DNA of 64,000 nucleotides from the NCBI RefSeq assembly GCF_004664715.2, contig NC_051079.1, positions 62,919,660 to 62,983,659 of the forward strand. Reading direction: 5' to 3'. This stretch comes from Peromyscus leucopus. Lineage: Eukaryota; Chordata; Mammalia; Rodentia; Cricetidae. The notes under the pieces were generated by a model, which was not told the origin of the DNA, made no database searches, and saw nothing but the letters and a program-made list of their open reading frames with translations. Below, in pieces: positions 42,361 through 51,339 of the stretch (position 1 is its first letter; every line of letters starts with the position of its first letter). The position numbers and the translations under genes are program-made.

Positions 42361-44937
42361 AACAAAAATGCAGTGCTTGAGAAGGCGGCCTCTGAGCCAG
42401 TGTCTTCCTGAGACCAAGAATAGGCATGTCCCCATGGCCTGCCCCTGGGGAGTAGGGCTGGCTGTTTGCCCTCTGGTAAAGCCAACTGCTCTCCAAAACT
42501 ACCAACGGCCTCACAGCTGGGACTGGTAGCTGGATGTACAGAGGGAAACCCTGAGCGGCCATGGTATTTAGGAAGGAGAAGGAAGGGAAGGTGGGCAGAA
42601 GATGTCACAGATAGTCTAGCTCTGTCCTCACTTTCAAAAGCAGTGCATCATGGTTGGTTTAAAATAAAGATGTGGGAGCAAGATCTTACTCTCCTGGTAA
42701 CTATCCTGACAACTAGTCAAAATTCCATGTGTCTAACACACCACCACCCCCATCCCAGGAGCAGGACTCAAATAGAAAAAAAAAAAAAGAGATTCAATCC
42801 CTGACGATCTGCAGGACAAGCACCTTGTTTATTGGGGAGCTTTGACGAAGCTGTTAAACTCTTACTTTCTGTACAGTTCTAACCGCTGGTGTACCCCAAT
42901 ATTCAAACCTGCTGATGGATAAAAGGGGCCAGAAGGGGAAATAACTAACAAGAAAAATGATCAGCACTCAGCCACACATAGCATGGGACCTTCCTTCCTC
43001 CACAGCACTCTGAAGTCAGGGGACATCAAGGCCCCGACACTGATGGGATTCACATAAGGGACCCACAAGTCACTGATGATAAAGCATTTGACTGCCCAGG
43101 GGGATCTGCAAGAGACCCGGGCAAGGTTTACAGCCGAAACTGAGCACAGCACCCACTCTGGAAGAGACCAACCTTGTGGATTTCTCCTGCAGCTGAGCAG
43201 GAAGTAGAGACACTCTGCACTCAGCTCTGCAGCTGGCTTTCAGCCCTGGGATGCAGGAAGAGATCTGGGTCCTGCCCCTGAGTCGGCTTCAGGGCAGAGT
43301 TACCCACTGGGTTCAGACCTCAGACCACCCTGCCTCAGAGCCTCTGGCCTGTCCCGTGGTCTTTCTTCTCATCCTGACCACTCCCATTTCTCCATTCCAC
43401 ACACTCTGTGTGTCCCCAGCCCCCACCCCAGCCACCCCTACTTGATCTCGTAGATGGTTCTACAGTGCAGACCAGCAGGGCTGCAGTGAACTCCACTTAG
43501 TTACTGAACACTCCAGATGTGGCCAGTGTAACCCAGAGATGTCTTTTTCGGTTTCCCAGGCTGCATCAAGAAGCTGTTCATGGACCAGTTGTCATCCATG
43601 TACAGGCAACAGATGTTTAGCTCCAGTTATGTGCCGGGCAAGAAGGGGCTGTCCTGTGAGATCCTTCGGGAGCTCCCTGTACGTTCTTCAGTCTTCATCT
43701 CCTGACCCAATCCTCTTGCCTCCTAGGCACTCAGTGGTGTAGAGGATCGGAATCCTCAGACTTGCTAAGAATGCAAAAGCATTCGATGTCCTGGCCCAGG
43801 TCCTCCCTGGCAAGGCAGGGGTCTGTACTGGAGACTCCCCCAGGAGTACAAAGCCGATGGCAGGTGCTGGTTTATAGTTTAAGAAGGGGGGCGACACACT
43901 CCTAAGAAGTTAGATCTTAACCAGAACAGCGATTTCCCAAGAGCTGTCTGCAGGTAATGCTGGGAGGTCTGATAACAGAAGCCTTTTTATGGTACTCCCT
44001 AGGGGACTCTGCAGGCAGCTGGCTTTCCTGCTGTGGAAGTTCAGGACGGGGCAAGTAGGAATCAGGACTGCAACAAGTCTTCTTTACTCCTGCCCATGTA
44101 TCCTTGACCAGGCTGGTCCACCGGTGAAACAGAGACCACCATCCTTAGCTTTGGGACCAGGGCAGCTGCCAGGATCATCAATCAGATCTCCTCAAATGGA
44201 GCCTGGACAGGGTGTCCACAAAACAAAGGTCATCTTGACTTTGGGAACATGACAACTTGGAAAACATGGTTCTGATTTCCTTTTAGTCCTATGTACAGAA
44301 AATGCATGAAGTTGGTTCCAATTCCATGGGTTCCTTTGATTACTTAGGAGATTTAAAAAAAAAAAAGAAGTCGAATTAGGGAGGACTCAGTACAAAATAG
44401 CAGCACCTGAGTTTGAAGGTGAGCATTCCAGGAAGAAGGTTCGGATTCCTCAGTTAAGTTCAAGTGTCTCTGTTTAAATCAACCCAATGACCTATTTAGA
44501 ACTGATTTGCTTTAAGAGAAAGCCAGGTACAAAACAGTCTCAGGGAAACTGTTCACAACTGGGAGACGAGATAACCAAACAACCAGGATCCCAAGTAACT
44601 AAATAAATGCCAGGGAGCCAGACATAGCATTGAACTAAGGTGGGCACCGGGAGTCCAGCAGGGACATGGTATTGAGTAGGGTGCCCAGACACCCACAGGT
44701 AGGGAGAGTGGACCGTGGGAACGTTAGGAAGGCTGTGGCATGTGCACAGACCCAAAGGAAACAGAACATATCAGTCTGTGGGTGGCTTAGAGAGGTGCGT
44801 GAGTTACTGTGGGGGTGTTGACTTGGCTTCTGTCCCCACCCTAGAAGGAGGGTCTTGTGGGTCTGGCTCTACACTAATATGATGAATGCCCTGGGCAGAA
44901 AGAACTCCATTTGTATTTATTTCTGTCCCCATTTGGT
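42361..44937. other. 2.6-kb mostly unique stretch with a L2 trace
   Basis: No gene recognised. 43600-43660 (caacagatgtttagctccag, ttatgtgccgggcaag) is a reversed L2/MIR end. An exon-like frame there is discussed under rejected items. Confidence 0.45.
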
Positions 44938-45084
44938 CTGTGCTGCTGCTGTAATAAAACACTCGGATCGAAAGCAGGTTAAGGGGTGGGGGAAGTTTAT
45001 TTTAGACCCTCCGATTGCGGTCCATCATCAAGGACAGTCGGAAACGATGGGGAACACTGTTTGCGGGTCACACTTAGCCAAGCT
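44938..45084 (-). mobile_element. MaLR-type LTR fragment
   Basis: 'gtgctgctgctgtaataaaa', 'gtgggggaagtttattttag': a reversed MT/ORR1-type LTR end, cut off by the next B1. Confidence 0.5.
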
Positions 45085-45085
45085 T

Positions 45086-45298
45086 CTTTTCTTTTTTTCT
45101 TTTTTCTTTTTCTTTTTTTTTTTTTTTTTTTTTTTGTTGTTGTTTGTTTGTTTGTTTTTCGAGACAGGGTTTCTCTGTGTAGCTTTGCGCCTTTCCTGGA
45201 ACTCACTTGGTAGTCCAGGTTGGCCTCGAACTCACAGAGATCTGCCTGCTTCTGCCTCCGAGTGCTGGGATTAAAGGCATGCACCACCACCGCCCGGC
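45086..45298 (-). mobile_element. Young B1 SINE, left arm of an inverted pair
   Basis: Long T-rich tail at 45086-45156, 'ttcgagacagggtttctctg', 'cgcctttcctggaactcact', 'caccaccgcccggc'. Confidence 0.96.
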
Positions 45299-45338
45299 TC
45301 TTTTCTTATTATTTTTTTTTTTTTAAGATTTATTTTAT

Positions 45339-45485
45339 GCCGGGCGGTGGTGGCGCACGCCTTTAATCCCAGCACTCGGGAGGCAGAGGCAGGCGGATCT
45401 CTGTGAGTTCGAGGCCAGCCTGGTCTACCAAGTGAGTTCCAGGAAAGGCGCAAAGCTACACAGAGAAACCCTGTCTCGAAAAACC

Positions 45486-45512
<27 letters not shown>
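45339..45512 (+). mobile_element. Young, near-consensus B1 SINE
   Basis: gccgggcggtggtggcgcac to 'gtctcgaaaaacc' plus A28 or so. TSD aagatttattttat at 45325-45338 and 45513-45526. Right arm of the inverted pair. Confidence 0.98.
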
Positions 45513-45516
<4 letters not shown>

Positions 45517-45529
45517 TTTATTTTATTTT

Positions 45530-45687
45530 GCTGCGCGGTGGTGGTGCATGCCTTTAATCCCAGTACTCGGGAGGCAGAGCCAGGCAGATCGTTGTGAGTT
45601 CCAGCCTAGCCTGGTCTGCAGAGCGAGATCCAGAAAAGGCTCAAAACTACACAGAGAAACCCTGTCTCAAAAAAACAAAAACAAAAA
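45530..45687 (+). mobile_element. B1 SINE
   Basis: 'gctgcgcggtggtggtgcat', 'atccagaaaaggctcaaaac', tail of A and AAAAC. Shares the middle target copy (45513-45526) and has its right copy at 45688-45701. Confidence 0.95.
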
Positions 45688-46033
45688 AAGATTTATTTTA
45701 TTTTTTAATTGTGTTTGTATGCAAGTAAGTGCAGGTGCCTGTGGAGCCCAGAAGAGAACGTCGAAGTTCCTGGAGCTGGAGTGACAGGTGGCTGAGAAAT
45801 GCCTGATGTGCTGGGCTCTGGACTCCAGTCCTCTGCAAGAGCAGCACACAGTTCTGACTGATGCACCATTTCTCCATCCTCTCCAGACAGCTTGTTATAC
45901 AGCCCAGGACCACTGCAGTACCACCCACAGTGGGATGGACCCTCCATATCAGTGAACAATCAAGACAAGCCCCACAGACAGCTTGACAATTAAAGCTAAC
46001 TAGGACAATTTGCTTTAACTATTTTTATATTTG

Positions 46034-46037
<4 letters not shown>

Positions 46038-46077
<40 letters not shown>
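46038..46077. repeat. (TG)n microsatellite
   Basis: About 20 TG units. Confidence 0.95.
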
Positions 46078-46079
<2 letters not shown>

Positions 46080-46114
46080 CATATGTCACAGTGTGAGAGA
46101 GAAAGACAAGGGAC

Positions 46115-46212
46115 AATACTGAGTGTGGTGGCACATGCCTTTAATCCCTGCACTCTGGGAGGCAGAGGCATGAGGATCTCTGGGAGTTTAAGGCCTGCCT
46201 GGTCTACATAAA
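46115..46212 (+). mobile_element. B1 SINE interrupted by URR1
   Basis: 'gagtgtggtggcacatgcct..ggcctgcctggtctaca' (read in blocks). The 3' remnant 'accctgtcttgaaaag' is seen after URR1 at about 46589-46604. Confidence 0.75.
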
Positions 46213-46582
46213 CAGTGATCCTCAACATGACCCTTTGGGGGTCGAACAACCCTTTCACAGGGGTCACCCAAGGTCATCAGAAAACACAGGTATTTACATT
46301 ATAATTCATAACAGTAATAAAATTACAGTTACAGCCGGGCGGTGGTGGCGCACGCCTTTAATCCCAGCACTCGGGAGGCAGAGCCAGGCGGATCTCTGTG
46401 AGTTCGAGGCCAGCCTGGGCTACCAAGTGAGTTCCAGGAAAGACGCAAAGCTACACAGAGAAACCCTCAACCCCCCCCCCCAAAAAAAAATTACAGTTAC
46501 AAAGTAACTTTATGGTCTGGGGTCACCACAACATGAGGAACTGTATTAAAGGGTGGCAGCGTTAGGAAGGTTGAGGATCACT
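46213..46582. mobile_element. URR1-like hAT DNA transposon, non-autonomous
   Basis: Terminal inverted repeats: cagtgatcctcaac at 46213-46226 and the complementary gttgaggatcactg at 46569-46582. Internal 'attcataacagtaataaaat' and 'ggtcaccacaacatgaggaa' are hallmarks of this rodent family. It has no transposase. A B1 sits inside. Confidence 0.85.
46333..46486 (+). mobile_element. Young B1 SINE in URR1
   Basis: agccgggcggtggtggcgca to 'agagaaaccctc', with C10 then A9. Perfect 14-bp TSD aaaattacagttac at 46319-46332 and 46487-46500. Confidence 0.97.
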
Positions 46583-46717
46583 GACCTAGACCCTGTCTTG
46601 AAAAGAGAGGTGGGGGGCAGCTCAACTAGTTACAGAAGTCATTTCTCTCCTTCCACCGAGTAGACCCTGGGGATTGAGCGGGGTGACAAATGTCTTTACT
46701 CTCTGAGCCAGCTTATA

Positions 46718-46938
46718 AGCCTTGTTTGTTTTGAGAGAGCGTCTAGTGTAGCCGAGGCTGGTCTCCAGCTCACTATGTAGCTGTACATGGCTTTCAATTC
46801 CTGATCCTCCTGTCCTTGCCTCCACCTCCCGAGTGCTAGGATGGCAATCACACGCCACCACACCCGGCTTCTGCGGTGCTGAAGACGGAGCCCAAGGCTT
46901 TGCACACGCCAGGAACACACTCTGCCTCCCTGGCCCTC
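46718..46938 (-). mobile_element. B4 SINE
   Basis: B1-like part ('gtagccgaggctggtctcca', 'gccaccacacccggc') followed by ID-like part ('caaggctttgcacacgccag'), i.e. reversed B4 order. Confidence 0.75.
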
Positions 46939-46954
46939 TTGGCTTGTTTTAATA

Positions 46955-47150
46955 CTAATAGTTTTATTGAGACAAAAATCACACAACCTATAATTCGTTG
47001 GCAGTGTGTAACTGATCCATTTTGCAGTTTATTCGTGGATTCATACCAGTAGGATCCATGTTAGAGCATTTCTGTCATCCCATGAAGAAACTCCATGCCG
47101 TTCCCACCTCTGATATGGGGGTCAGCATCTGTAACCACCCACATACTGAC
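46955..47150 (-). mobile_element. Ancient L1 (L1M-type) 3'-end fragment
   Basis: 'atagttttattgagacaaaa', 'gtaactgatccattttgcag', 'catcccatgaagaaactcca' follow the order of an old L1 3' region, reversed. Confidence 0.5.
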
Positions 47151-47302
47151 CCAAGGTCCCTCCCTGTCACTGTACCGTCCCTGGCCAAGAATAGCTGCAG
47201 CTTGTCTGTATTCATCATACACACACCTCCACCCCACCCCACCCCTGACCCCGCTGCCCAGCACCTCTCCTTTAGTGACAAAGATAAAGATGTCAAGGTC
47301 AG

Positions 47303-47350
47303 CTGTTACACAGAGAAACCCTGTCTCGAAAGGACAAAAGGGGGGAAAAC
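47303..47350 (+). mobile_element. Severely 5'-truncated B1 with TSD
   Basis: Only the last part of a B1 is present (ttacacagagaaaccctgtc..tcgaaaggac). It is flanked by a perfect 14-bp TSD gatgtcaaggtcag (47289-47302 and 47351-47364). Confidence 0.88.
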
Positions 47351-47364
47351 GATGTCAAGGTCAG

Positions 47365-48385
47365 GAGGTTATGAAACACCATGTTCAAGGCCATGTACAT
47401 CCTGGCTGGTTGGGTGAGCCTCCATTACACACCAGGAACTATGATGCGAGACCATATACCCAACGCTGCCTAAAGCCCCTCCAAAAGGAAATGCTGAGCC
47501 CCTCCGTCCCCACTGAGGGGGGACTGCACAGGCTCCGTGTTATGGAAGAGGACAGGCCAGAGAAGTGCGCTAGCTGGACAACACGTTGGCTCAAAAAGAT
47601 AAGGCTGGCGTCTAAAGGCCACTTGCCTGGCCCCAGCAGTAGCCTCATGAGGCCTCTCAACTAGGCTCCTGCAAAGACAAAATGAAATCTTGTTACACAG
47701 ACTGGGCTTTTGAAGCTGAGACATTTCTACAAGGTTGGGAGTTCAAGCCGGGCCTCCGACCCACACCAAGGCCTCTCTCTACAGTGACAGGAGGCAGAAC
47801 TCAGCATCCATGGGTCACAGTGGCTGGAGGAGCAGGCTGGCCTTCGGTGAGTGCTGCTTCCTCCAAGAAGCTGTTTCTGAAGGCCTCTACCTGGCAATCG
47901 GGGTTACAGGTCCTCTCTGGGCTCCCATATCTCCCAGAGATGCTCCCTGTGTGGGGCCACTGCGCCGATGCAAGTTCATGGGTAACCTTTGACTACATAA
48001 ACTTGATCATTCTACTTCTCCAGCAGGGAGCCCAGGACTGGACCCCGAAGGTCTGGGTTTTGGCAGGAAGAACTGAGCTATGCCTTGAGCCATCCCCTTT
48101 GTGGATACCCAGAGCTAGGAATACAAGAGCAGCGGGAGAGGCTGGAGGAACCCACTTGGACATGGCCTTCCAGTGGCAAAGGCTAGGATGTCCTCAGAGA
48201 CCTGCTGTCTCACAATCCACAGAGGCCTAGAGGCGGGTGACCTACACTACCATCATGTGCTGGGGCTGTAGCCAATGCAACAGCACCTCTGTATAGACCA
48301 GGTGGCCCAGCCCTGCCCAGGGGGGACTTGTGAACTGTCTCCAGCTGGGTGCCCCCATGTGGCATACAGCCTGCCCGCCATGCAT
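47365..48385. other. Unique DNA with L2 trace
   Basis: 47845-47960 (ctgcttcctccaagaagctg, ctgggctcccatatctccca) resembles a + strand L2 3' end. The 182-codon plus frame at 47682-48230 crosses it and has no recognised domain. Confidence 0.45.
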
Positions 48386-48500
48386 TGTGTGTGTGTGTGT
48401 GTGTGTGTAGCGTGTGTGGCATGTATGTGTATTTGGGGGGTACTGTATATATAATGTGTGTGTTGTGTACATGTGAAGTGTGCAATATGCGTGGAGGATA
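48386..48500. repeat. TG-rich degenerate tract
   Basis: (GT)n at 48388-48408, then interrupted tgtgtg/atgtgt motifs. Confidence 0.85.
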
Positions 48501-49157
48501 CAGTGCAGGTACTGTAGTGTATGAATCTGTGCTGCCGTTTGTAACCCTCCAGATATCCTCAGCCTCTGAGCATTGAGAGGTGGGAAGCAGAGATGAAAAG
48601 ACATCCCCCACTGGAGCCAGAAACACGGGGTGCCTCTCAGAGGCCACAGCGGCCCCATCTTGCCCTGTTAATTGGCGATGTCAGTTAGCATGATTCCCCC
48701 ATAGCTAGAAATGACCCCTGGGTCCCAATGGATACCAAAGATTTCCTGTGGGAGGTCCATTGTCCACAGTTGCTGAGGGAAAGGTCTGGAAAGACAGGAA
48801 GAACTGTGAGGACCCTGGTCTCCAAGGGGACAGGCCAGAGCAATGTGAGGAAGAATCCTATGGAAAGCGGAGCTGCCCAGGAACAGGGAGACAGCCTCCT
48901 AAGGAACAGGGGCCGCAGTAGGCATGCTGAGGCAGAAGCGCCCTCCTAAGTGAAGATGTGAAGGCTGTCTGCTCCATGGTCAGAGCCTGGCTCCACCTGC
49001 CCAGTGACATCACCTACATGACCTACGCAGGCCGTACAGTAATCGTCACTAGGGTGCCCTCCTAGGCTCTTTTCCTGCTTTCTACCCATAGTGGAAACTG
49101 GACCTTTTCTTTCAACTGCCCCTTCAAATGCCAGGCTGGCAGGACTTGGAGGGATTT
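48501..49157. other. Unique DNA
   Basis: Nothing recognised. Confidence 0.5.
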
Positions 49158-49250
49158 GTTTTGTTTTGTTTTTTGAGACAGGATGTATGTAGTCCTGGCT
49201 ATCTGAGAGGTCTCTATATGGTGCAGGCTGGCCTCACACTCACAGAGGGA
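49158..49250 (-). mobile_element. B1 SINE fragment
   Basis: (GTTTT)n, 'tttgagacaggatgtatgta', 'gcaggctggcctcacactca'. Confidence 0.7.
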
Positions 49251-49319
49251 TTTAGAGGCATCTTCCCATCATACACACGAGGTCAGAGGTCCTTTCTAAG
49301 AAGGCCCTGCCCAAGGTTG

Positions 49320-49361
49320 CAGTTACAGCTGCCATGGTTGTGGTTACAACTGCCATGGTTG
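49320..49361. repeat. 21-bp tandem duplication
   Basis: Two copies of ttacarctgccatggttgt-type sequence differing at one or two bases. Confidence 0.8.
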
Positions 49362-49594
49362 TCCTAAGCCAATCCCAGCTCCTTACCCATCACTACCCTA
49401 TAGTGAAAAACTCGGGCTGAGCTAAGGGGTTAATGTGGCCCGGGTCTTGCCACTAAAACAGGGAGGGCAGGATTCTCATAGGGTCCTCAATGCCCCCCAA
49501 GCTGCCACAGGTTGTCATCCTCAGGCCTCTGGGTCACCAATATACCAGTGAAACCCCAAGTGTTCACCGAGGCAGAGAAACAGTCCATTTTAGT

Positions 49595-49686
49595 GATGTT
49601 TGCAGATAAGTTTAGGGTGACTGAACAAATCACGTTATCTCCCTGACTTTGTTTCCTCTCGTAAAATGGGGATATTAATAGTAACT
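49595..49686 (+). mobile_element. MIR SINE
   Basis: 'gactgaacaaatcacgttat', 'ctccctgactttgtttcctc', 'cgtaaaatggggatattaat'. Confidence 0.7.
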
Positions 49687-49687
49687 C

Positions 49688-49877
49688 GAGGGGTGGAGAG
49701 ATGGTTCTTGCAGAGGACCTGGGTTGGGTTCCCAGCACCCACACGGCTTATCACAACCTCTGTAACTCCAGTTCCAGGGTATATATCTTCCTCTGGTCTC
49801 CCAGTGCACTGCACACACATGATACATATACATACATGCAATTAAACTCATCATACACATAAAATAAAAAATCTTAA
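49688..49877 (+). mobile_element. B3 SINE with deleted head
   Basis: 'ggggtggagagatggttctt', 'gcagaggacctgggttgggt', 'ctgtaactccagttccaggg', tail 'cataaaataaaaaatctt'. Confidence 0.85.
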
Positions 49878-49878
49878 T

Positions 49879-50036
49879 GCCGGGCGGTGGTGGCATATGC
49901 CTTTAATCCCAGCACTTGGGAGGCAGAGGCAGGTGGATCTCTGTGAGTTCAAGGCCAGCCTGGTCTACAGAGCAAGATCCAGGAAAGGCGCAAAGCTACA
50001 CAGAGAAACCCTGTCTCGAAAAACCAAAAAAAAAAA
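49879..50036 (+). mobile_element. Young B1 SINE, left arm of an inverted pair
   Basis: gccgggcggtggtggcatat to 'gtctcgaaaaaccaaaaaa'. Abuts the B3 tail. Confidence 0.97.
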
Positions 50037-50044
50037 AAAAATTT

Positions 50045-50192
50045 TTTTAAATTTTTGAGACAGTTTCATTGCATAGTCCAGACTGTACTGGAACTCACTC
50101 TGTAGACCAGACTGGCCTGGAACTCACACAGATCCACTTGCCTTTGTCTCGCGAGTGCTGGGATTAAAGGTGTGTGCCACCATGCACGGCAA
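50045..50192 (-). mobile_element. B1 SINE, right arm of an inverted pair
   Basis: 'atttttgagacagtttcatt', 'gtagaccagactggcctgga', 'ggattaaaggtgtgtgccac'. More diverged than its partner. Confidence 0.92.
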
Positions 50193-50555
50193 AAATAATA
50201 ACAATAGTAAAAAGTCTTTCCTGCCTGTGCCAAAAGGTGTGGGTGTAACTATTTCTCTCAGTGTGACCTCAAATGTGAAGAAGATACAAAGTACTGAGCT
50301 TGACCCTGAGGCCTTAACTATCTGGGGGACTTCAGCAAAGTTTAAGTTTAGCTCTGGTCCTGGGCATAGACCCGCTCCCTGCCTGCTGGGCAACAGGCAA
50401 AAGTCTTCATAATCATTTCTATCAAGACATGGGACATTTCTGTCATCTCCTGTTCGTTTTTTTGGGGGGGCATCCCCACCTCAGTCTCCCAGCAGACAAC
50501 CAATGCTCCTGGCAGAGTAGAATGGGGTTCATATTTTCTAGGGCTTTATTATTTA
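50193..50555. other. Unique DNA
   Basis: Nothing recognised. Confidence 0.5.
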
Positions 50556-50683
50556 TTTGCTTATTTATTCGTTTTTCTACGATAGGGTCTCACTTTGTAG
50601 CTAGCCTCAGAGCTCACAGAGAGCCTCCTGCCTCTGCCTCCTGGAGTACTGGGATTAAAGGCATGCACCACCAAGCCCAGCCT
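50556..50683 (-). mobile_element. B1 SINE
   Basis: 'acgatagggtctcactttgt', 'gtactgggattaaaggcatg', 'caccaccaagcccagcc'. The middle is partly deleted. Confidence 0.85.
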
Positions 50684-50973
50684 TTTCGAAGGCTTTAGTA
50701 ACAGCCTTGTTCAGAAAGCATTCTTTTATGTCTAGCTTCTTTCACATCTGAGATGTGTCTTACCAATGCGTTGCCCTTTGAACCTTCGTATTTCCATGGG
50801 GAGGTCAGGGAGCCGGTGGATGATTCCACAGGCCGGTCTGACAGGCCTAAGGGCTGTCTCCAGCTCTGTACCTCCAGAGCCACACACAGGGTGTGTCTCA
50901 CAGTCTGCTGGGAGTTGAGAGTTGATTAAACAGACAATATTTGTAAAAAGCACAAATTGCCAAACCGACGGGG

Positions 50974-50980
50974 TGAGTCA
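50974..50980 (+). promoter_or_regulatory. AP-1/TRE consensus TGAGTCA
   Basis: Exact TGAGTCA in context gggTGAGTCActgcgc, 0.37 kb before the CpG island. Confidence 0.45.
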
Positions 50981-50983
50981 CTG

Positions 50984-51002
50984 CGCTGCTTTTCAAGCAG
51001 CG
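50984..51002. other. 19-bp hyphenated palindrome
   Basis: Arms cgctgctt (50984-50991) and aagcagcg (50995-51002) are exact reverse complements around a ttc loop. Confidence 0.8.
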
Positions 51003-51304
51003 ACACCGGAGAGGAGAGGAAGGGGTAAACTTAAATACGGATGAGTGGGAAGGGCTTGGGAAAAGTCCCCATGCTCAATTATCCAGCGCAGCTCGGCCCT
51101 CCCCGCCCCCAACCCCACCACGGATAATTAAAAGCTGGACGCCTCGGTCCCTTCCCTGGGGAAGGCGGTGGTGCTCTCTGTGTGAATGGGCTCTCAGGAA
51201 TGAACAAGGACACAGTGGCCTCATTGTTCCGCAGCCTGGGGAAACTGAGGCCAGAGGGCGGCTGGGAGGGAGGCCGCCGGGTGACTGGAGGCTGGGTCAC
51301 TGCG

Positions 51305-51311
51305 TGAGTCA
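51305..51311 (+). promoter_or_regulatory. AP-1/MARE-type TGAGTCAGC
   Basis: TGAGTCA extended to TGAGTCAGC, the half-site shared by AP-1, small Maf and NRF2-type factors, at the upstream edge of the CpG island. Confidence 0.45.
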
Positions 51312-51339
51312 GCGGCGCAGACAGGCAAGATTGCTGTCA

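Larger units (their letters stand above)
45300..45890 (-). mobile_element. B3 SINE split by two B1s
   Basis: The tail (aagatttattttat) is at 45325-45338; the body resumes at 45688 and runs through 'cagaagagaacgtcgaagtt', 'cctctgcaagagcagcacac', to 'accatttctccatcc' at about 45880. Two B1s with their duplicated targets fill the gap. Confidence 0.85.
50684..51339. promoter_or_regulatory. Repeat-free DNA upstream of the CpG island
   Basis: Clear of SINEs despite SINE-dense surroundings. Contains AP-1-type sites, a short hairpin, 'ggataattaaaagc' at 51122-51135 and progressively higher CpG towards 51.3 kb. It is a plausible proximal regulatory region. Confidence 0.4.

Noticed and set aside
43560..43678. 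Exon-like 119-bp segment with pyrimidine-rich acceptor (tttttcggtttcccag) and a possible GT donor, open in one frame
   Set aside because: Its middle matches a reversed L2/MIR end (caacagatgtttagctccag, ttatgtgccggg); the donor context is weak and there is no neighbouring exon.
47682..48230. 182-codon ATG-initiated plus frame
   Set aside because: Crosses an L2-like fragment, no recognised domain, no promoter; composition unremarkable.
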